A stretch of 64,000 nt of DNA from Halomonas stenophila (GTDB lineage: Bacteria; Pseudomonadota; Gammaproteobacteria; Pseudomonadales; Halomonadaceae): the NCBI RefSeq assembly GCF_014192275.1, contig NZ_JACHXR010000001.1, forward strand, positions 310,001-374,000, in the 5' to 3' direction. Below, piece by piece: positions 25,118 to 35,741 of the stretch. The position numbers were made by a program, and so were the translations under genes. The stretch's first letter is position 1, and every line of letters begins with the position of its first letter. The notes under the pieces were generated by a model that had not been told where the DNA came from, did not search any database, and saw only the letters and a program-made list of their open reading frames with translations.

Positions 25118-25282
25118 TCAGGGCGACGAGGCGATCAGCGAGCCGCCGGCCGCCATGAACAGGCCGCCGGTGGCGCGGCCGAAGCGCAGGCCGTGGCTGG
25201 TGCAGAGCAAGGCGACCGGGCCGGGGAAGATGATCAGTGCGACGATCACGCCGACATAGGTGATCCAGGTGAGTCCGTCCAT
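25118..25282 (-). pseudogene. Truncated LysE/RhtB-type exporter fragment
   Basis: The 54-residue frame MDGLTWITYVGVIVALIIFP, then GPVALLCTSHGLRFGRATGG, matches the first quarter of LysE/RhtB amino-acid exporters (about 200 residues), then ends at 25118 after ASSP. The rest is not found nearby; the gst start lies 33 bases further on. A longer frame to 25318 adds no recognisable sequence. It is probably the stump of a deleted gene. An intact LysE gene occurs at 45605. Confidence 0.6.
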
Positions 25283-25436
25283 GGTCAATGTCTCCGAGGG
25301 GGGATCGAGAGCGCGCATCGGCCTCCCGCCGATGGATCCTCGAGCATAGGACAGGCGGGGGCCGATATCCAGGCCGGTGGCGCGGTGGGGCCACGCGCTT
25401 TGCTATCATGGGGTTTTGCCCCCGACCGGAGCGCCC

Positions 25437-26426
25437 ATGAACGATACGACCCACCCCTTCGCCCGCCTCGCGCCCGCCCGGGTGGTGGCGGCGGTGGAGT
25501 CCCTGGGCTTCTGGTTGCCCGGCGAGCCCTTCGCCCTCAACAGCTACGAGAACCGGGTCTACCTGGTGCACGACGACGAGCGGCGCCGCTGGGTGGTCAA
25601 GTTCTACCGTCCCGCGCGCTGGAGCGATGTCCAGATCCAGGAGGAACACGACTTCCTGGCCGAGCTCGAGGCCGCGGGCGTGGCGGTGGCCGCTCCCTGG
25701 CGCGATGCCGCCGGCGTCAGCCTCCACCACGCCGAGGGCTTTCGCTTCGCGGTCTTTCCCCAGCTGCCGGGCCAGGCGCCGGAGCTGGAGGACCCGGCCC
25801 ACCTGTTCGCCCTGGGGGAGGTCATCGGGGCCATGCATGCGGTCGGCGCGCGCCGACCCTTCGCCCATCGCCGGATCATGGACCTGGATGTCATGGTCGG
25901 GGAGGCCTGCGAGGGCGTGCTGGCCAGCCGCTGGCTCGATCGCCGCCAGCGGCTCGCCTACCAGCGGGTGACCGAGGTCCTGCGTCCCGCCCTGGCGGCC
26001 CAGGCCTGGCCGGCCTCGGCAAACCTGCGCGTGCACGGCGACTGCCACCTGGGCAACATGCTGGGACGCGACGAGCATTTCGCCCTGGTCGACTTCGACG
26101 ACTGCCTGATGGCCCCGGCGGTGCAGGATCTGTGGATGCTGCTGACCGCCCAGGAGGAGGGCGAGCGGCAGATGCAGCTCTCGGAGGTGGTCGAGGGCTA
26201 CGAACAGCATCGCGACTTCGACCGCCGCGAGCTGGCGCTGGTGGAGCCCCTGCGGACCCTGCGCCTGCTGCGCCACAGTGCCTGGCTGGTGGCCCGCTGG
26301 GACGATCCGGCCTTTCCCCAGGCCTTCCCCTGGCTGGCCGACGCGGGCTACTGGGACGCGCATATCCGCGAGCTGGAACAGCAGCGCCAGGCACTTTCGC
26401 GAGCGCCGCGCTGGCTCGCCGGGTAA
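25437..26426 (+). CDS. srkA: Stress response serine/threonine kinase SrkA (YihE)
   Basis: A 329-residue APH-fold kinase. ENRVYLVHDDERRRWVVKFYRP carries the ATP-binding lysine, the Brenner motif is VHGDCHLGNML (about residue 201) with catalytic Asp, and VDFDDC gives the metal-binding Asp. Length and sequence match SrkA/YihE, a cytoplasmic kinase that counters programmed death after stress in Escherichia coli. ATG 25437 fits the family start. A GC-rich hairpin ends the transcript. Confidence 0.9.
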   Translation: MNDTTHPFARLAPARVVAAVESLGFWLPGEPFALNSYENRVYLVHDDERRRWVVKFYRPARWSDVQIQEEHDFLAELEAAGVAVAAPWRDAAGVSLHHAEGFRFAVFPQLPGQAPELEDPAHLFALGEVIGAMHAVGARRPFAHRRIMDLDVMVGEACEGVLASRWLDRRQRLAYQRVTEVLRPALAAQAWPASANLRVHGDCHLGNMLGRDEHFALVDFDDCLMAPAVQDLWMLLTAQEEGERQMQLSEVVEGYEQHRDFDRRELALVEPLRTLRLLRHSAWLVARWDDPAFPQAFPWLADAGYWDAHIRELEQQRQALSRAPRWLAG

Positions 26427-26443
26427 GCCGGCCCCCAACCCGA

Positions 26444-26466
26444 GACGCCCCCTCGCAGGGGGCGTC
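26444..26466. terminator. Hairpin between srkA and the exported protein gene
   Basis: A perfect 10-bp stem, GACGCCCCCT and AGGGGGCGTC, with loop CGC, lies between convergent genes. No T-run follows on either strand, so it may act with Rho or only protect the 3' ends. Confidence 0.55.
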
Positions 26467-26495
26467 GGGTATCGCGGGGTCGCGCGGGTCCGCGG

Positions 26496-27023
26496 TCATT
26501 CGCCGCCGGCGGCGTCGTCCTGGTCGGGATTGGCCTGGCGGCGCTCGACATTGAGCTCGGCCGAGGGGTTGGCCTGCTGCTCGATGCGCAGCGGGCTGGT
26601 GAGGGTCAGCAGGAAGCTGTCGCCCGGTGCCAGGCGACATTGATCGTCGTCGCAGGCGGCGATGCCGAAGCGGCCGTCGCTGTCGTAGGCGCCGGCCGTG
26701 AGTTCGCCGCTGTAGATCTCGCTGTCGCCGCCCTCGGCCTCGATGCAGGTCAGGGCATGGGTGGTCAGGCGGATGCGCTCGCCGTCGCGCTGGGCGTCGC
26801 CGATCACCACGCAATGGTCCGGCAGTTGGTGGCTGCCATCCCCGCCGTCCACCGGGCGCAGCACGATATCGTCGCGGCGCGGGGTCTGGGCGTCGAGCAC
26901 GAGGTCGTCGACGACCTCCATCTCGACCTGGGCGTCGGCGGGCAGTTCGAGGGTGTCGCCCATGGCCAGGCTCGGCAGTGCCAGGGAGGCGACCATCAGC
27001 AGCAGGGTGGGGGTCTTGATCAT
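26496..27023 (-). CDS. Exported protein of unknown function
   Basis: A 175-residue protein with an N-terminal signal peptide (MIKTPTLLLMVASLALPSLA, cleavage likely after SLAMG). The mature part is acidic and predicted to be beta-rich, with cysteines at DHCVVIG, LTCIEAE and AACDDDQCRL that could form disulfides. I do not recognise the family. It is monocistronic and lies between srkA and folE. An in-frame ATG at 27050 would disrupt the signal peptide and is not used. Confidence 0.6.
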   Translation of the reverse strand: MIKTPTLLLMVASLALPSLAMGDTLELPADAQVEMEVVDDLVLDAQTPRRDDIVLRPVDGGDGSHQLPDHCVVIGDAQRDGERIRLTTHALTCIEAEGGDSEIYSGELTAGAYDSDGRFGIAACDDDQCRLAPGDSFLLTLTSPLRIEQQANPSAELNVERRQANPDQDDAAGGE

Positions 27024-27213
27024 GTCGGCTCTCGGGAGTGACTTGGGCACAGCATGAAGGTGGTCTTACCTTACCATAGGCCGGGGGGACGGGCAGCCAT
27101 GCGCCGCCATGGCGCGCGCGACATTCTGCCACTGGCCGGGGGCCGCCGGCCACTGCGCCCGGCGCCGCCATGCGCTAGAATTGTGGCCTTCCGGACCCAT
27201 TTGCTTGTACGCG

Positions 27214-27242
27214 TTATGGGTTATGTATAGTTTATGTATAAT
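27214..27242 (+). promoter_or_regulatory. folE promoter with 11-bp-phased repeats
   Basis: -35 TTATGG (27214-27219) and a perfect -10 TATAAT (27237-27242) are 17 bases apart, 61 bases before folE. TTATGTATA occurs twice (27221-27229 and 27232-27240), one helical turn apart, an AT-rich island in a GC-rich region, and could bind a regulator. The rest of 27024-27302 shows no gene. Confidence 0.6.
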
Positions 27243-27302
27243 GGTGTGGTGGCCGGGCCTGTGCCCACGCACCGCGACAACGACACTGCATGGGGCCTGA
27301 CC

Positions 27303-27860
27303 ATGACCGAACAACTCGCCAACCACTATCGCCGGATCATCGAGGAACTCGGGGAGAACCCCGAGCGTGAAGGCCTGCGCGATACCCCCAAGCGGGCCGC
27401 CAAGGCCATGCAGTTCCTCAATCACGGCTATTCCCAGTCCCTGGAAGAGATCGTCAACGGGGCGGTCTTCGAGTCGGACACCGATGAGATGGTGGTGGTC
27501 AAGGACATCGAGCTGTATTCGATGTGCGAGCACCACCTGCTGCCCTTCATCGGCAAGTGCCACATCGCCTACCTGCCGCGGGGCAAGGTGCTGGGCCTGT
27601 CCAAGTTCGCCCGCATCGTCGACATGTATGCCCGGCGCATGCAGATCCAGGAGAACCTGACCCGCCAGATCGCCGAGGCCGTCCAGCAGGTGACCGAGGC
27701 TCGGGGCGTGGCCGTGGTGATCGAGGCGCGCCACCTGTGCATGATGATGCGCGGGGTGGAGAAGCAGAACTCGAGCATGACGTCCTCGGTGATGCTGGGA
27801 GCCTTCCGCGAGCATCAGAGCACCCGCCAGGAGTTCCTGACCCTGGTTCATGGTCGCTGA
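27303..27860 (+). CDS. folE: GTP cyclohydrolase I
   Basis: A 185-residue type-IA enzyme. Zinc ligands are in [17 protein letters not shown] and in [17 protein letters not shown], which also holds the catalytic and GTP-binding residues. It makes dihydroneopterin triphosphate, the entry to folate. ATG 27303 gives the family N-terminus. It has its own promoter with an exact TATAAT box, an exception in this region. Confidence 0.95.
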   Translation: MTEQLANHYRRIIEELGENPEREGLRDTPKRAAKAMQFLNHGYSQSLEEIVNGAVFESDTDEMVVVKDIELYSMCEHHLLPFIGKCHIAYLPRGKVLGLSKFARIVDMYARRMQIQENLTRQIAEAVQQVTEARGVAVVIEARHLCMMMRGVEKQNSSMTSSVMLGAFREHQSTRQEFLTLVHGR

Positions 27861-27988
27861 AGGAGATCGGTCTCCATCACCCCGTCCGACTCCCGGGAGC
27901 CGCGGCGGGAGACCTGAGCCGAGGGTTGGCGACCCTGGCGCACGATGAAGCCGCATGGCGGTTGGCGCATCGGGGTGCTTGCGCTTAG

Positions 27989-28008
27989 CATGAGGATCAA
28001 CCCTCATG
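27989..28008. promoter_or_regulatory. Inverted repeat upstream of gabD
   Basis: CATGAGG-N6-CCTCATG, a perfect 7-bp dyad, lies 28 bases before the gabD start. It could be a regulator site or a leader hairpin near the ribosome site; no regulator gene is adjacent. Confidence 0.4.
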
Positions 28009-28035
28009 ATGTGCCTTCGCAGCCAGGAGTCGACC

Positions 28036-29496
28036 ATGGAAGCCCTGAAGGAAACTCAGCTCTACTGTCCTTTCGCCTATATCGACGGTAGCTGGGTCGC
28101 CGCCGATAGCGGTGAGCAGATCGACGTGATCAATCCGGCCACCGGCGAGACGATGGGCAATGTGCCGCGGCTGGGCCGCGCCGAGACCGAGCGGGCCATC
28201 GACGCCGCCGATGCCGCCTTGCCGGCCTGGCGCAGCCTCACCGCCCAGGAACGCGCCGATGTCCTCATGAAGTGGCACGACCTGATGCTCGAGCATCAGG
28301 ATGACCTGGCCATGATCATGACCCACGAGCAGGGCAAGCCCCTCAAGGAGTCGGCCGGGGAGATCGCCTACGCGGCGAGCTTCCTGCGCTGGTTCGCCGA
28401 GGAGGCACGTCGGGTCTATGGCGAGACGGTGCCCGCGGCCAAGCCCCAGCAGCGTATCCTGGTGACCAAGCAGCCCGTCGGCGTGGTCGGCGCCATCACC
28501 CCCTGGAACTTCCCCGCCGCGATGATCACCCGCAAGGCCGGCGCCGCCCTGGCCGCCGGCTGTACCTTCGTGGTCAAGCCGGCCAGCCAGACCCCGTTCT
28601 CGGCCACGGCCCTGGCCCTGCTGGCCGAGCGAGCCGGCGTGCCCCGCGGCGTGTTCAACGTGGTGCCCGGCCGGGCCGCGGAGATCGCCGCGGCCCTCAC
28701 CGAGTCTCCGCTGGTACGCAAGATCACCTTCACCGGCTCCACCGAGGTGGGGCGCGAGCTGATGGCCCAGGCGTCCCGCCACGTGCAGAAGATCTCCCTG
28801 GAACTGGGCGGCAATGCGCCCTTCATCGTCTTCGAGGATGCCGACCTGGATGCGGCGGTGGATGGCGCCATGGCCGCCAAGTTCCGCAACGCCGGCCAGA
28901 CCTGTGTCTGCACCAACCGCTTCCTGGTGCAATCCAGCGTGGTCAACGCCTTCTGTGAGAAGCTGGCGGTGGCCATGAACAGCGAGCTCAAGGTCGGCGA
29001 TGGCACCCAGAGTGGCATCAACATCGGCCCGCTGATCGACGACAAGGCCGTGGCCAAGGTCACCGAGCATGTCCAGGACGCCGTGGACCACGGAGCCGAG
29101 CTGTTGCTGGGCGGGCATGCCCACCCACTGGGCGGCAACTTCTTCACACCGACCCTGATCAGCGATGCCAGCGGCGCCATGAAGGTGGCCAGCGAAGAGA
29201 CCTTCGGTCCCCTGGCCGCGGTCTTCCCCTTCGAGGACGAGGAAGACGCCGTGGCGATGGCCAATGACACCGAGTTCGGCCTGGCCTCCTACTTCTACTC
29301 CCGCGACCTGGGGCGCGTCTGGCGGGTGGCCGAGGCCCTGGAATACGGCATGGTGGGCATCAACACCGGGCTGATCTCCAATGCCGCCGCGCCGTTCGGC
29401 GGGGTCAAGGCCTCGGGCCTGGGCCGCGAGGGCGGTCACCAGGGCCTCGACGAGTTCCTCGAGACCAAGTACCTATGCATCGATCTCGGCGACTGA
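28036..29496 (+). CDS. gabD: NAD(P)-dependent succinate-semialdehyde dehydrogenase
   Basis: A 486-residue aldehyde dehydrogenase. Motifs are GAITPWNFPAAMITRKAGAA (cofactor), FTGSTEVG, catalytic Glu in LELGGNAPF (about 258) and catalytic Cys in NAGQTCVC (about 292). The sequence from ISNAAAPFGGVKASGLGREG onward is typical of GabD. It oxidises succinate semialdehyde from GABA to succinate. ATG 28036 follows GGAG. There is no gabT partner here. The TGA stop is the first codon of a short repeat (29494-29512). Confidence 0.9.
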   Translation: MEALKETQLYCPFAYIDGSWVAADSGEQIDVINPATGETMGNVPRLGRAETERAIDAADAALPAWRSLTAQERADVLMKWHDLMLEHQDDLAMIMTHEQGKPLKESAGEIAYAASFLRWFAEEARRVYGETVPAAKPQQRILVTKQPVGVVGAITPWNFPAAMITRKAGAALAAGCTFVVKPASQTPFSATALALLAERAGVPRGVFNVVPGRAAEIAAALTESPLVRKITFTGSTEVGRELMAQASRHVQKISLELGGNAPFIVFEDADLDAAVDGAMAAKFRNAGQTCVCTNRFLVQSSVVNAFCEKLAVAMNSELKVGDGTQSGINIGPLIDDKAVAKVTEHVQDAVDHGAELLLGGHAHPLGGNFFTPTLISDASGAMKVASEETFGPLAAVFPFEDEEDAVAMANDTEFGLASYFYSRDLGRVWRVAEALEYGMVGINTGLISNAAAPFGGVKASGLGREGGHQGLDEFLETKYLCIDLGD

Positions 29497-29512
29497 AGCC
29501 GAAAGCTTGAAG
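29494..29512 (+). repeat. TGAAGCC-type 3'-end repeat, copy 1
   Basis: TGAAGCC-N2-AAGCTTGAAG starts with the gabD stop codon. The same sequence starts with the ubiX stop codon at 45334. Both are followed by GGAAGCGGGAAG- or AGCGGGAAG-like sequence. Confidence 0.6.
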
Positions 29513-29543
29513 AGCGCCGCTTCGCCGCTGGAAGCGGGAAGAC

Positions 29544-29577
29544 AAACACCCCGCCGAGCACGTTCGGCGGGGTGTTT
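29544..29577. terminator. Bidirectional terminator between gabD and purH
   Basis: A perfect 14-bp stem, AAACACCCCGCCGA and TCGGCGGGGTGTTT, with loop GCACGT, lies between convergent genes and has A- and T-rich stem ends that serve both directions. Confidence 0.85.
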
Positions 29578-29579
29578 CC

Positions 29580-31157
<1,578 letters not shown>

Positions 31158-31210
31158 GGGCGTCACTCTATTACGGGCGTGGGGATCGAAAAAGCGAGGA
31201 TCGAGAACGC

Positions 31211-31236
31211 GCAAGGGCGCCACAAGGCGCCCTTGC
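31211..31236 (-). terminator. Hairpin between fis and purH
   Basis: A perfect 11-bp stem, GCAAGGGCGCC and GGCGCCCTTGC, with an ACAA loop, 5 bases after the fis stop. It has no T-run, so it may attenuate rather than stop transcription into purH. Confidence 0.6.
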
Positions 31237-31241
31237 GGCCA

Positions 31242-31577
31242 TCAGATCAGGGCGTAGTGCTTGAGCTTCTTGCGCAGGGTGCCGCGATTCAGGCCGAGCA
31301 TCTCGGCGGCACGGGTCTGGTTCCCCTGGGCGTGCTCGAGCACCGAGGCCAGCAACGGCGCCTCCACCTCGGCCATCACCATGGCATGGAGGTCGGTGAC
31401 GCTGCTGCCGTCGAGGTGCGCGAAGTAGCGGCGCATGGCGGCCTCGACGGCCTCGCGCAGGGGCATGTCGTCCCGCGGCAGGCTGCCGCCTTCGGTGACC
31501 TCGGCGAGATCACGGGAGGCCCGGGCATCGAGCTCGGGCAGCGCGGGATTCTGGTCAAAGGCTTGGCTGCTGGTCAT
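31242..31577 (-). CDS. fis: DNA-binding protein Fis
   Basis: A 111-residue nucleoid protein. The C-terminal HTH is LLASVLEHAQGNQTRAAEML then GLNRGTLRKKLKHYAL, nearly identical to enteric Fis. The N-terminal third (to about residue 30) is longer and more acidic than in Escherichia coli (98 residues). It bends DNA and regulates rRNA and growth-phase genes. Its ATG overlaps the dusB stop as ATGA, the usual dusB-fis arrangement. Confidence 0.94.
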   Translation of the reverse strand: MTSSQAFDQNPALPELDARASRDLAEVTEGGSLPRDDMPLREAVEAAMRRYFAHLDGSSVTDLHAMVMAEVEAPLLASVLEHAQGNQTRAAEMLGLNRGTLRKKLKHYALI

Positions 31578-32632
31578 GCGGCACAGGTTCCATCCGGCGT
31601 CATGGCCTGGGCGACACGGCTGGGCGCCATGTCCGGCTCATGACGAAACAGTTCGTCGATGAAGTGGCACTGGGCATCGGCGCTGTCCAGGCCATTGAAG
31701 GTGGCACGCAGGGCGCGGCGGCCGGTGTCATCGAAGCGGGCATCTCCGGCCAGGTACCAGCCGAGGTGCTTGCGGGCGATACGCACGCCCATGTGCTCAC
31801 CGTAGAAGTCGTGCAGGGCCACCAGGTGGCCGCGCAACACCCGGGCACGCTCGTCGTCGTCGGGGGGCGGCAGCGGGCGGCCATGGCGGAGGTGGTGGTC
31901 GATCTCGCGGAAGATCCAGGGGTTGCCCTGGGCCCCGCGGCCGATCATCACCGCATCTGCCCCAGTATAGTCGAGGACCCGGCGGGCCTTCTCGGCAGAA
32001 TCGATATCGCCGTTGGCGAACACCGGGATGTCCACGGCCGCCTTGATCGCAGCGATGGTGTCGTACTCCGCCTGGCCCCCGTAGCGCTGCTGGCGATGGC
32101 GGCCATGCACGGCCAGGGCCTGGATGCCCGCGTCCTCGGCCAGCCGGGCGACACGAACGCCGTTGTTGCTCTCGGCACACCAGCCGGTGCGGATCTTCAG
32201 CGTCACCGGCACCGCCACCGCGGCGACCACCGCCTCGAGGATCTCGGCGACCAGGGCCTCGTCGCGCAGCAGCGCGGAGCCGGCGGCCTTGTTGCAGACC
32301 TTCTTGGCGGGGCAACCCATGTTGATGTCGATGATCTCGGCGCCCATCTCGGCGTTGAGCCTCGCCGCCTCGGCGAGCATCCTGGCGTCGCCGCCGGCGA
32401 TCTGCACGGCACGGGGGCCGGGCTCGCCGTGGTGGTCCATGCGCAGGCGCGACTTGCGCGTGTGCCACAGGCTGGGGTCCGAGGTCACCATCTCGCCCAC
32501 CACCAGTCCCGCCCCCAGGCGCCGGCACAGCGCGCGGAAGGGTCGGTCGGTGACGCCGGCCATGGGCGCGAGCACCACCCGGTTGGGCAGGGTGTGGCGG
32601 CCGATGCGGGGCAGGGGACGGGATTCGGGCAT
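31574..32632 (-). CDS. dusB: tRNA-dihydrouridine synthase B
   Basis: A 352-residue flavoenzyme of the Dus family: VVLAPMAGVTDRPFRAL near the N-terminus, DINMGCPAKKVCNKAAGSAL with the catalytic cysteine (about residue 110), then VHGRHRQQRYGG and FANGDI. It reduces U17 in tRNA. I use ATG 32632 on family similarity; ATG 32662 is in frame and possible. It is translationally coupled to fis and follows prmA after 85 bases. Confidence 0.92.
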   Translation of the reverse strand: MPESRPLPRIGRHTLPNRVVLAPMAGVTDRPFRALCRRLGAGLVVGEMVTSDPSLWHTRKSRLRMDHHGEPGPRAVQIAGGDARMLAEAARLNAEMGAEIIDINMGCPAKKVCNKAAGSALLRDEALVAEILEAVVAAVAVPVTLKIRTGWCAESNNGVRVARLAEDAGIQALAVHGRHRQQRYGGQAEYDTIAAIKAAVDIPVFANGDIDSAEKARRVLDYTGADAVMIGRGAQGNPWIFREIDHHLRHGRPLPPPDDDERARVLRGHLVALHDFYGEHMGVRIARKHLGWYLAGDARFDDTGRRALRATFNGLDSADAQCHFIDELFRHEPDMAPSRVAQAMTPDGTCAA

Positions 32633-32717
32633 GGTCACGGTCGGTGGCTCGAAGGGGGACATATCATACGCCCCCGGCCATCCTGGGTGAAGGCGCCGTT
32701 CGTCTGTCGCGGTTCGT

Positions 32718-33632
32718 TCAGGCGGCGCGCCGCCCGGACAGCCGCACCCAGCCCTCGCGCACCTCCGGTTCGTCCATGGCCAGGCCCTGGGCCACATAGG
32801 CGGCACGCACCTCCTCGGCCTGGGCCTCGAGGATCCCGGACAGCGCCAGGCGCCCGCCCGGCGCGACGCGCCCGGCGATCTCCGCGGCCAGCTCGACCAG
32901 CGGGCCGGCCAGGATATTGGCGATCACGACCGGAAAGCTCGCCGAGGCATCCAGCTGCTCGGGATAACAGAGCTCGAAGGCCGTGTCGGGGATCGCGTTG
33001 CGCTGGGCGTTGTCGCGGCTGGCGGAGAGCGCCTGGGGGTCGATGTCGGTGCCCGTGGCCCGTCTGGCGCCCAGCTTGAGGGCGGCGATGGCCAGGATGC
33101 CGGAGCCGCAACCGACGTCCAGCACCTCGCGGCCTGCCAGCTCCCCGGCCACGGCCAGGCCGTCCAGCCACTCCAGGCACAGCGCTGTGGTGGGGTGGGT
33201 GCCGGTACCGAAGGCCAGCCCCGGGTCCAGGTGGAGGTTGACCGCCGCCGGATCCGGTGCCGCGTGCCAGCTGGGCACGATCCACAGACGCTCGCCCATC
33301 CGCAATGGCTGGAAGTCATCCATCCAGGCCCGTTCCCAGTCCTGGTCGTCGAGCAATTCGTGCTCGATCTCCGGGCAGGGTTCCCCGGGCACGGCCTCGG
33401 CCCAGGCGGCCGCCAGGCGCTCGAGCATCGCCGACAGGCCTTCGAGGTCGTCATAGAGGCCGGTCAGCACCGTCTCGTCCCATAGCGGGGTGGTGCCCCG
33501 CTCGGGCTCGAAGAGCGGGTCGTCCTGGGCGTCCTGCAGGGTGATGGCGGTGGCGCCTTCGGCCAGCAGCAGCTCCTCGAGCAGTTCGGCCTGCTCCGGG
33601 GCGATGCGGGCCTTGAGTTGCAGCCAGGGCAT
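32718..33632 (-). CDS. prmA: Ribosomal protein L11 methyltransferase
   Basis: A 304-residue SAM enzyme. The N-terminal L11-recognition domain covers about 100 residues. The methyltransferase part has [40 protein letters not shown] and the NPPY-like [10 protein letters not shown], all typical of PrmA. It trimethylates several amines of L11. It sits between accC and dusB, a conserved order. Confidence 0.95.
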   Translation of the reverse strand: MPWLQLKARIAPEQAELLEELLLAEGATAITLQDAQDDPLFEPERGTTPLWDETVLTGLYDDLEGLSAMLERLAAAWAEAVPGEPCPEIEHELLDDQDWERAWMDDFQPLRMGERLWIVPSWHAAPDPAAVNLHLDPGLAFGTGTHPTTALCLEWLDGLAVAGELAGREVLDVGCGSGILAIAALKLGARRATGTDIDPQALSASRDNAQRNAIPDTAFELCYPEQLDASASFPVVIANILAGPLVELAAEIAGRVAPGGRLALSGILEAQAEEVRAAYVAQGLAMDEPEVREGWVRLSGRRAA

Positions 33633-33712
33633 GGTGGGGCTCCCGGGGATCGGAGTGGGGAAACGACGACAGGGCGGCGCCGGCCGCCCATGGGGAAGGC
33701 TCGACGCCGCGG

Positions 33713-35053
33713 CTAGAGTTCGAGCTTCTTCTCCAGGTAATGGATGTTCACGCCGCCCTGCTGGAAGTAGCCGTCACGGACCAGATCCTTGTGCAGGTCG
33801 ATGTTGGTCTTGATGCCTTCGACCAGCAGCTCGTCGAGGGCGTTGCGCATGCGGGTCAGCGCGGTGTCACGGTCGACGCCCCAGGTGATCAGCTTGCCGA
33901 TCAGCGAGTCGTAGTACGGCGGGACCGTGTAGCCGGTGTAGACGTGGGAGTCCATGCGCACGCCGAGCCCGCCCGGCGGGTGGTAGAGGGTCACCTTGCC
34001 GGGCGAGGGCAGGAAGGTCCTGGCGTCCTCGGCGTTGATCCGGCACTCGAAGGCGTGGCCGGCCAGCTTGACGTCCTCCTGGCGGATCGACAGCGGCAGG
34101 CCGGAAGCGATGCGCAGCTGCTCGCGGACGATGTCGACGCCGGTGACCATCTCGGTCACGGGGTGCTCGACCTGGACACGGGTGTTCATCTCGATGAAGA
34201 AGAACTGGCCGTCCTCGTAGAGGAACTCGAAGGTGCCGGCGCCGCGGTAGCCGATGGTGATGCAGGCCTCGCGACAGGCCTCGAAGACCTCGGCGCGGGC
34301 CGCCGGGTCGAGCCCCGGCGCCGGGGCCTCCTCCAGCACCTTCTGGTGACGGCGCTGCAGGGAGCAGTCGCGATCGAAGAGGTGGATGGCATTGCCCTGG
34401 CCGTCGGCGAGCACCTGGACTTCCACGTGGCGCGGCTTCTCGAGGAACTTCTCCATGTAGACGGTGCCGTCGCCGAAGGCCGAATGGGCCTCGGTACGGG
34501 TCACGGTCACCGCGGAGATCAGGTGGGCCTCGGTGTGCACCACGCGCATGCCCCGGCCACCGCCACCGGCGGCGGCCTTGATGATCACCGGGTAGCCGAT
34601 GCGCCGCGCGGTCGCCACGATCTCGCCCTCGTCGTCGCCCAGGGGGCCATCGGAGCCGGGCACGGTGGGCACGCCGGCCTTCTTCATCGACTCGATGGCG
34701 CTGACCTTGTCGCCCATCAGGCGAATGGTCTCGGCGCGGGGACCGATGAAGGTGAAGCCGGAGCGCTCCACCTGCTCGGCGAAGTCGGCGTTCTCCGAGA
34801 GGAAGCCATAGCCGGGATGGATGGCGCTGGAGTCCGTGACCTCGGCGGCACTGATCAGCGCCGGGATGTTCAGGTAGGACTGCGCGGAGGAGGCCGGGCC
34901 GATGCACACGGCCTCGTCGGCCAGGCGCACGTGCATCAGCTCGCGGTCGGCCTTGGAGTGGACCGCGACCGTACGAATGCCCAGCTCCTTGCAGGCGCGC
35001 AGGATGCGCAGGGCGATCTCGCCGCGATTGGCGATGAGAACCTTGTCCAGCAT
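33713..35053 (-). CDS. accC: Biotin carboxylase subunit of acetyl-CoA carboxylase
   Basis: A 446-residue enzyme with intact motifs: [17 protein letters not shown], the glycine-rich [12 protein letters not shown] (about residue 159), [33 protein letters not shown] holding the metal ligands and catalytic Arg (about 288-292), and the C-terminal domain. It carboxylates biotin on AccB with ATP and bicarbonate. It starts 28 bases after accB. The shortened homologue at 62779-63684 can be aligned with it directly. Confidence 0.97.
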   Translation of the reverse strand: MLDKVLIANRGEIALRILRACKELGIRTVAVHSKADRELMHVRLADEAVCIGPASSAQSYLNIPALISAAEVTDSSAIHPGYGFLSENADFAEQVERSGFTFIGPRAETIRLMGDKVSAIESMKKAGVPTVPGSDGPLGDDEGEIVATARRIGYPVIIKAAAGGGGRGMRVVHTEAHLISAVTVTRTEAHSAFGDGTVYMEKFLEKPRHVEVQVLADGQGNAIHLFDRDCSLQRRHQKVLEEAPAPGLDPAARAEVFEACREACITIGYRGAGTFEFLYEDGQFFFIEMNTRVQVEHPVTEMVTGVDIVREQLRIASGLPLSIRQEDVKLAGHAFECRINAEDARTFLPSPGKVTLYHPPGGLGVRMDSHVYTGYTVPPYYDSLIGKLITWGVDRDTALTRMRNALDELLVEGIKTNIDLHKDLVRDGYFQQGGVNIHYLEKKLEL

Positions 35054-35081
35054 GAGGGAGTCCGCCAGGTTGGTGGGAAGA

Positions 35082-35546
35082 TCAGGAGATGACGACCATC
35101 GGCTGCTCGAACTCGACCGGCTCGCCGTCCTCGACCAGGAAGGCCTCGATCACGCCGTCACGGTCGGCCTCGATCTGGTTCATCATCTTCATGGCCTCGA
35201 CGATGCACACGGTCTCGCCCTTCTTGACGCCCTGGCCGACCTCGACGAAGGCCTTGGCGCCGGGCGCGGGAGAGCGGTAGAAGGTGCCCACCATGGGCGA
35301 CAGCACGGCCTGGCCCTGGTAGCCGGGGCCTTCCTCGGCCGCCGGTTCGGCCGAGACGGCCGGCTGGGGTGCGGCGGGGGCCGGCTGGGCCGGTGTCGGC
35401 CAGGCGGGGGCCTGGGGCTGGGGATAGGCGCTGCCGTTGGGGTGACGGCTGATGCGCACCGATTCTTCGCCTTCCTGGATCTCGATCTCGCTGATGTTCG
35501 ACTCTTCCAGCAGCTCGATCAGTTTCTTGACCTTGCGGATGTCCAT
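35082..35546 (-). CDS. accB: Biotin carboxyl carrier protein of acetyl-CoA carboxylase
   Basis: A 154-residue protein: N-terminal helices ([20 protein letters not shown]), a proline/alanine-rich linker (about residues 40-72), then the biotinyl domain with the thumb and the modified lysine in [11 protein letters not shown] (about residue 120). It carries biotin for the AccC and AccAD reactions. aroQ, often just upstream in other species, is absent; dsbD lies there instead. The gap 35547-35741 shows no gene. Confidence 0.96.
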   Translation of the reverse strand: MDIRKVKKLIELLEESNISEIEIQEGEESVRISRHPNGSAYPQPQAPAWPTPAQPAPAAPQPAVSAEPAAEEGPGYQGQAVLSPMVGTFYRSPAPGAKAFVEVGQGVKKGETVCIVEAMKMMNQIEADRDGVIEAFLVEDGEPVEFEQPMVVIS

Positions 35547-35741
35547 GACGATGTCTCGCTCGGGTGGATTCGGGGTCGCCCGGCGCTGTCAACCGGGGCC
35601 AACTCGCAATAGATCGCGGCAAGATGTCGACTCTTGGCGTCTCTATTGGCCTTGGATAGCGCTGCCGGCGGAGTTTGCCGAAAATCGGCAGCGATGTCCA
35701 GCGGGCTCGAACGGCGTTCGCTGGCGGCCGGGGGCCCGGTA

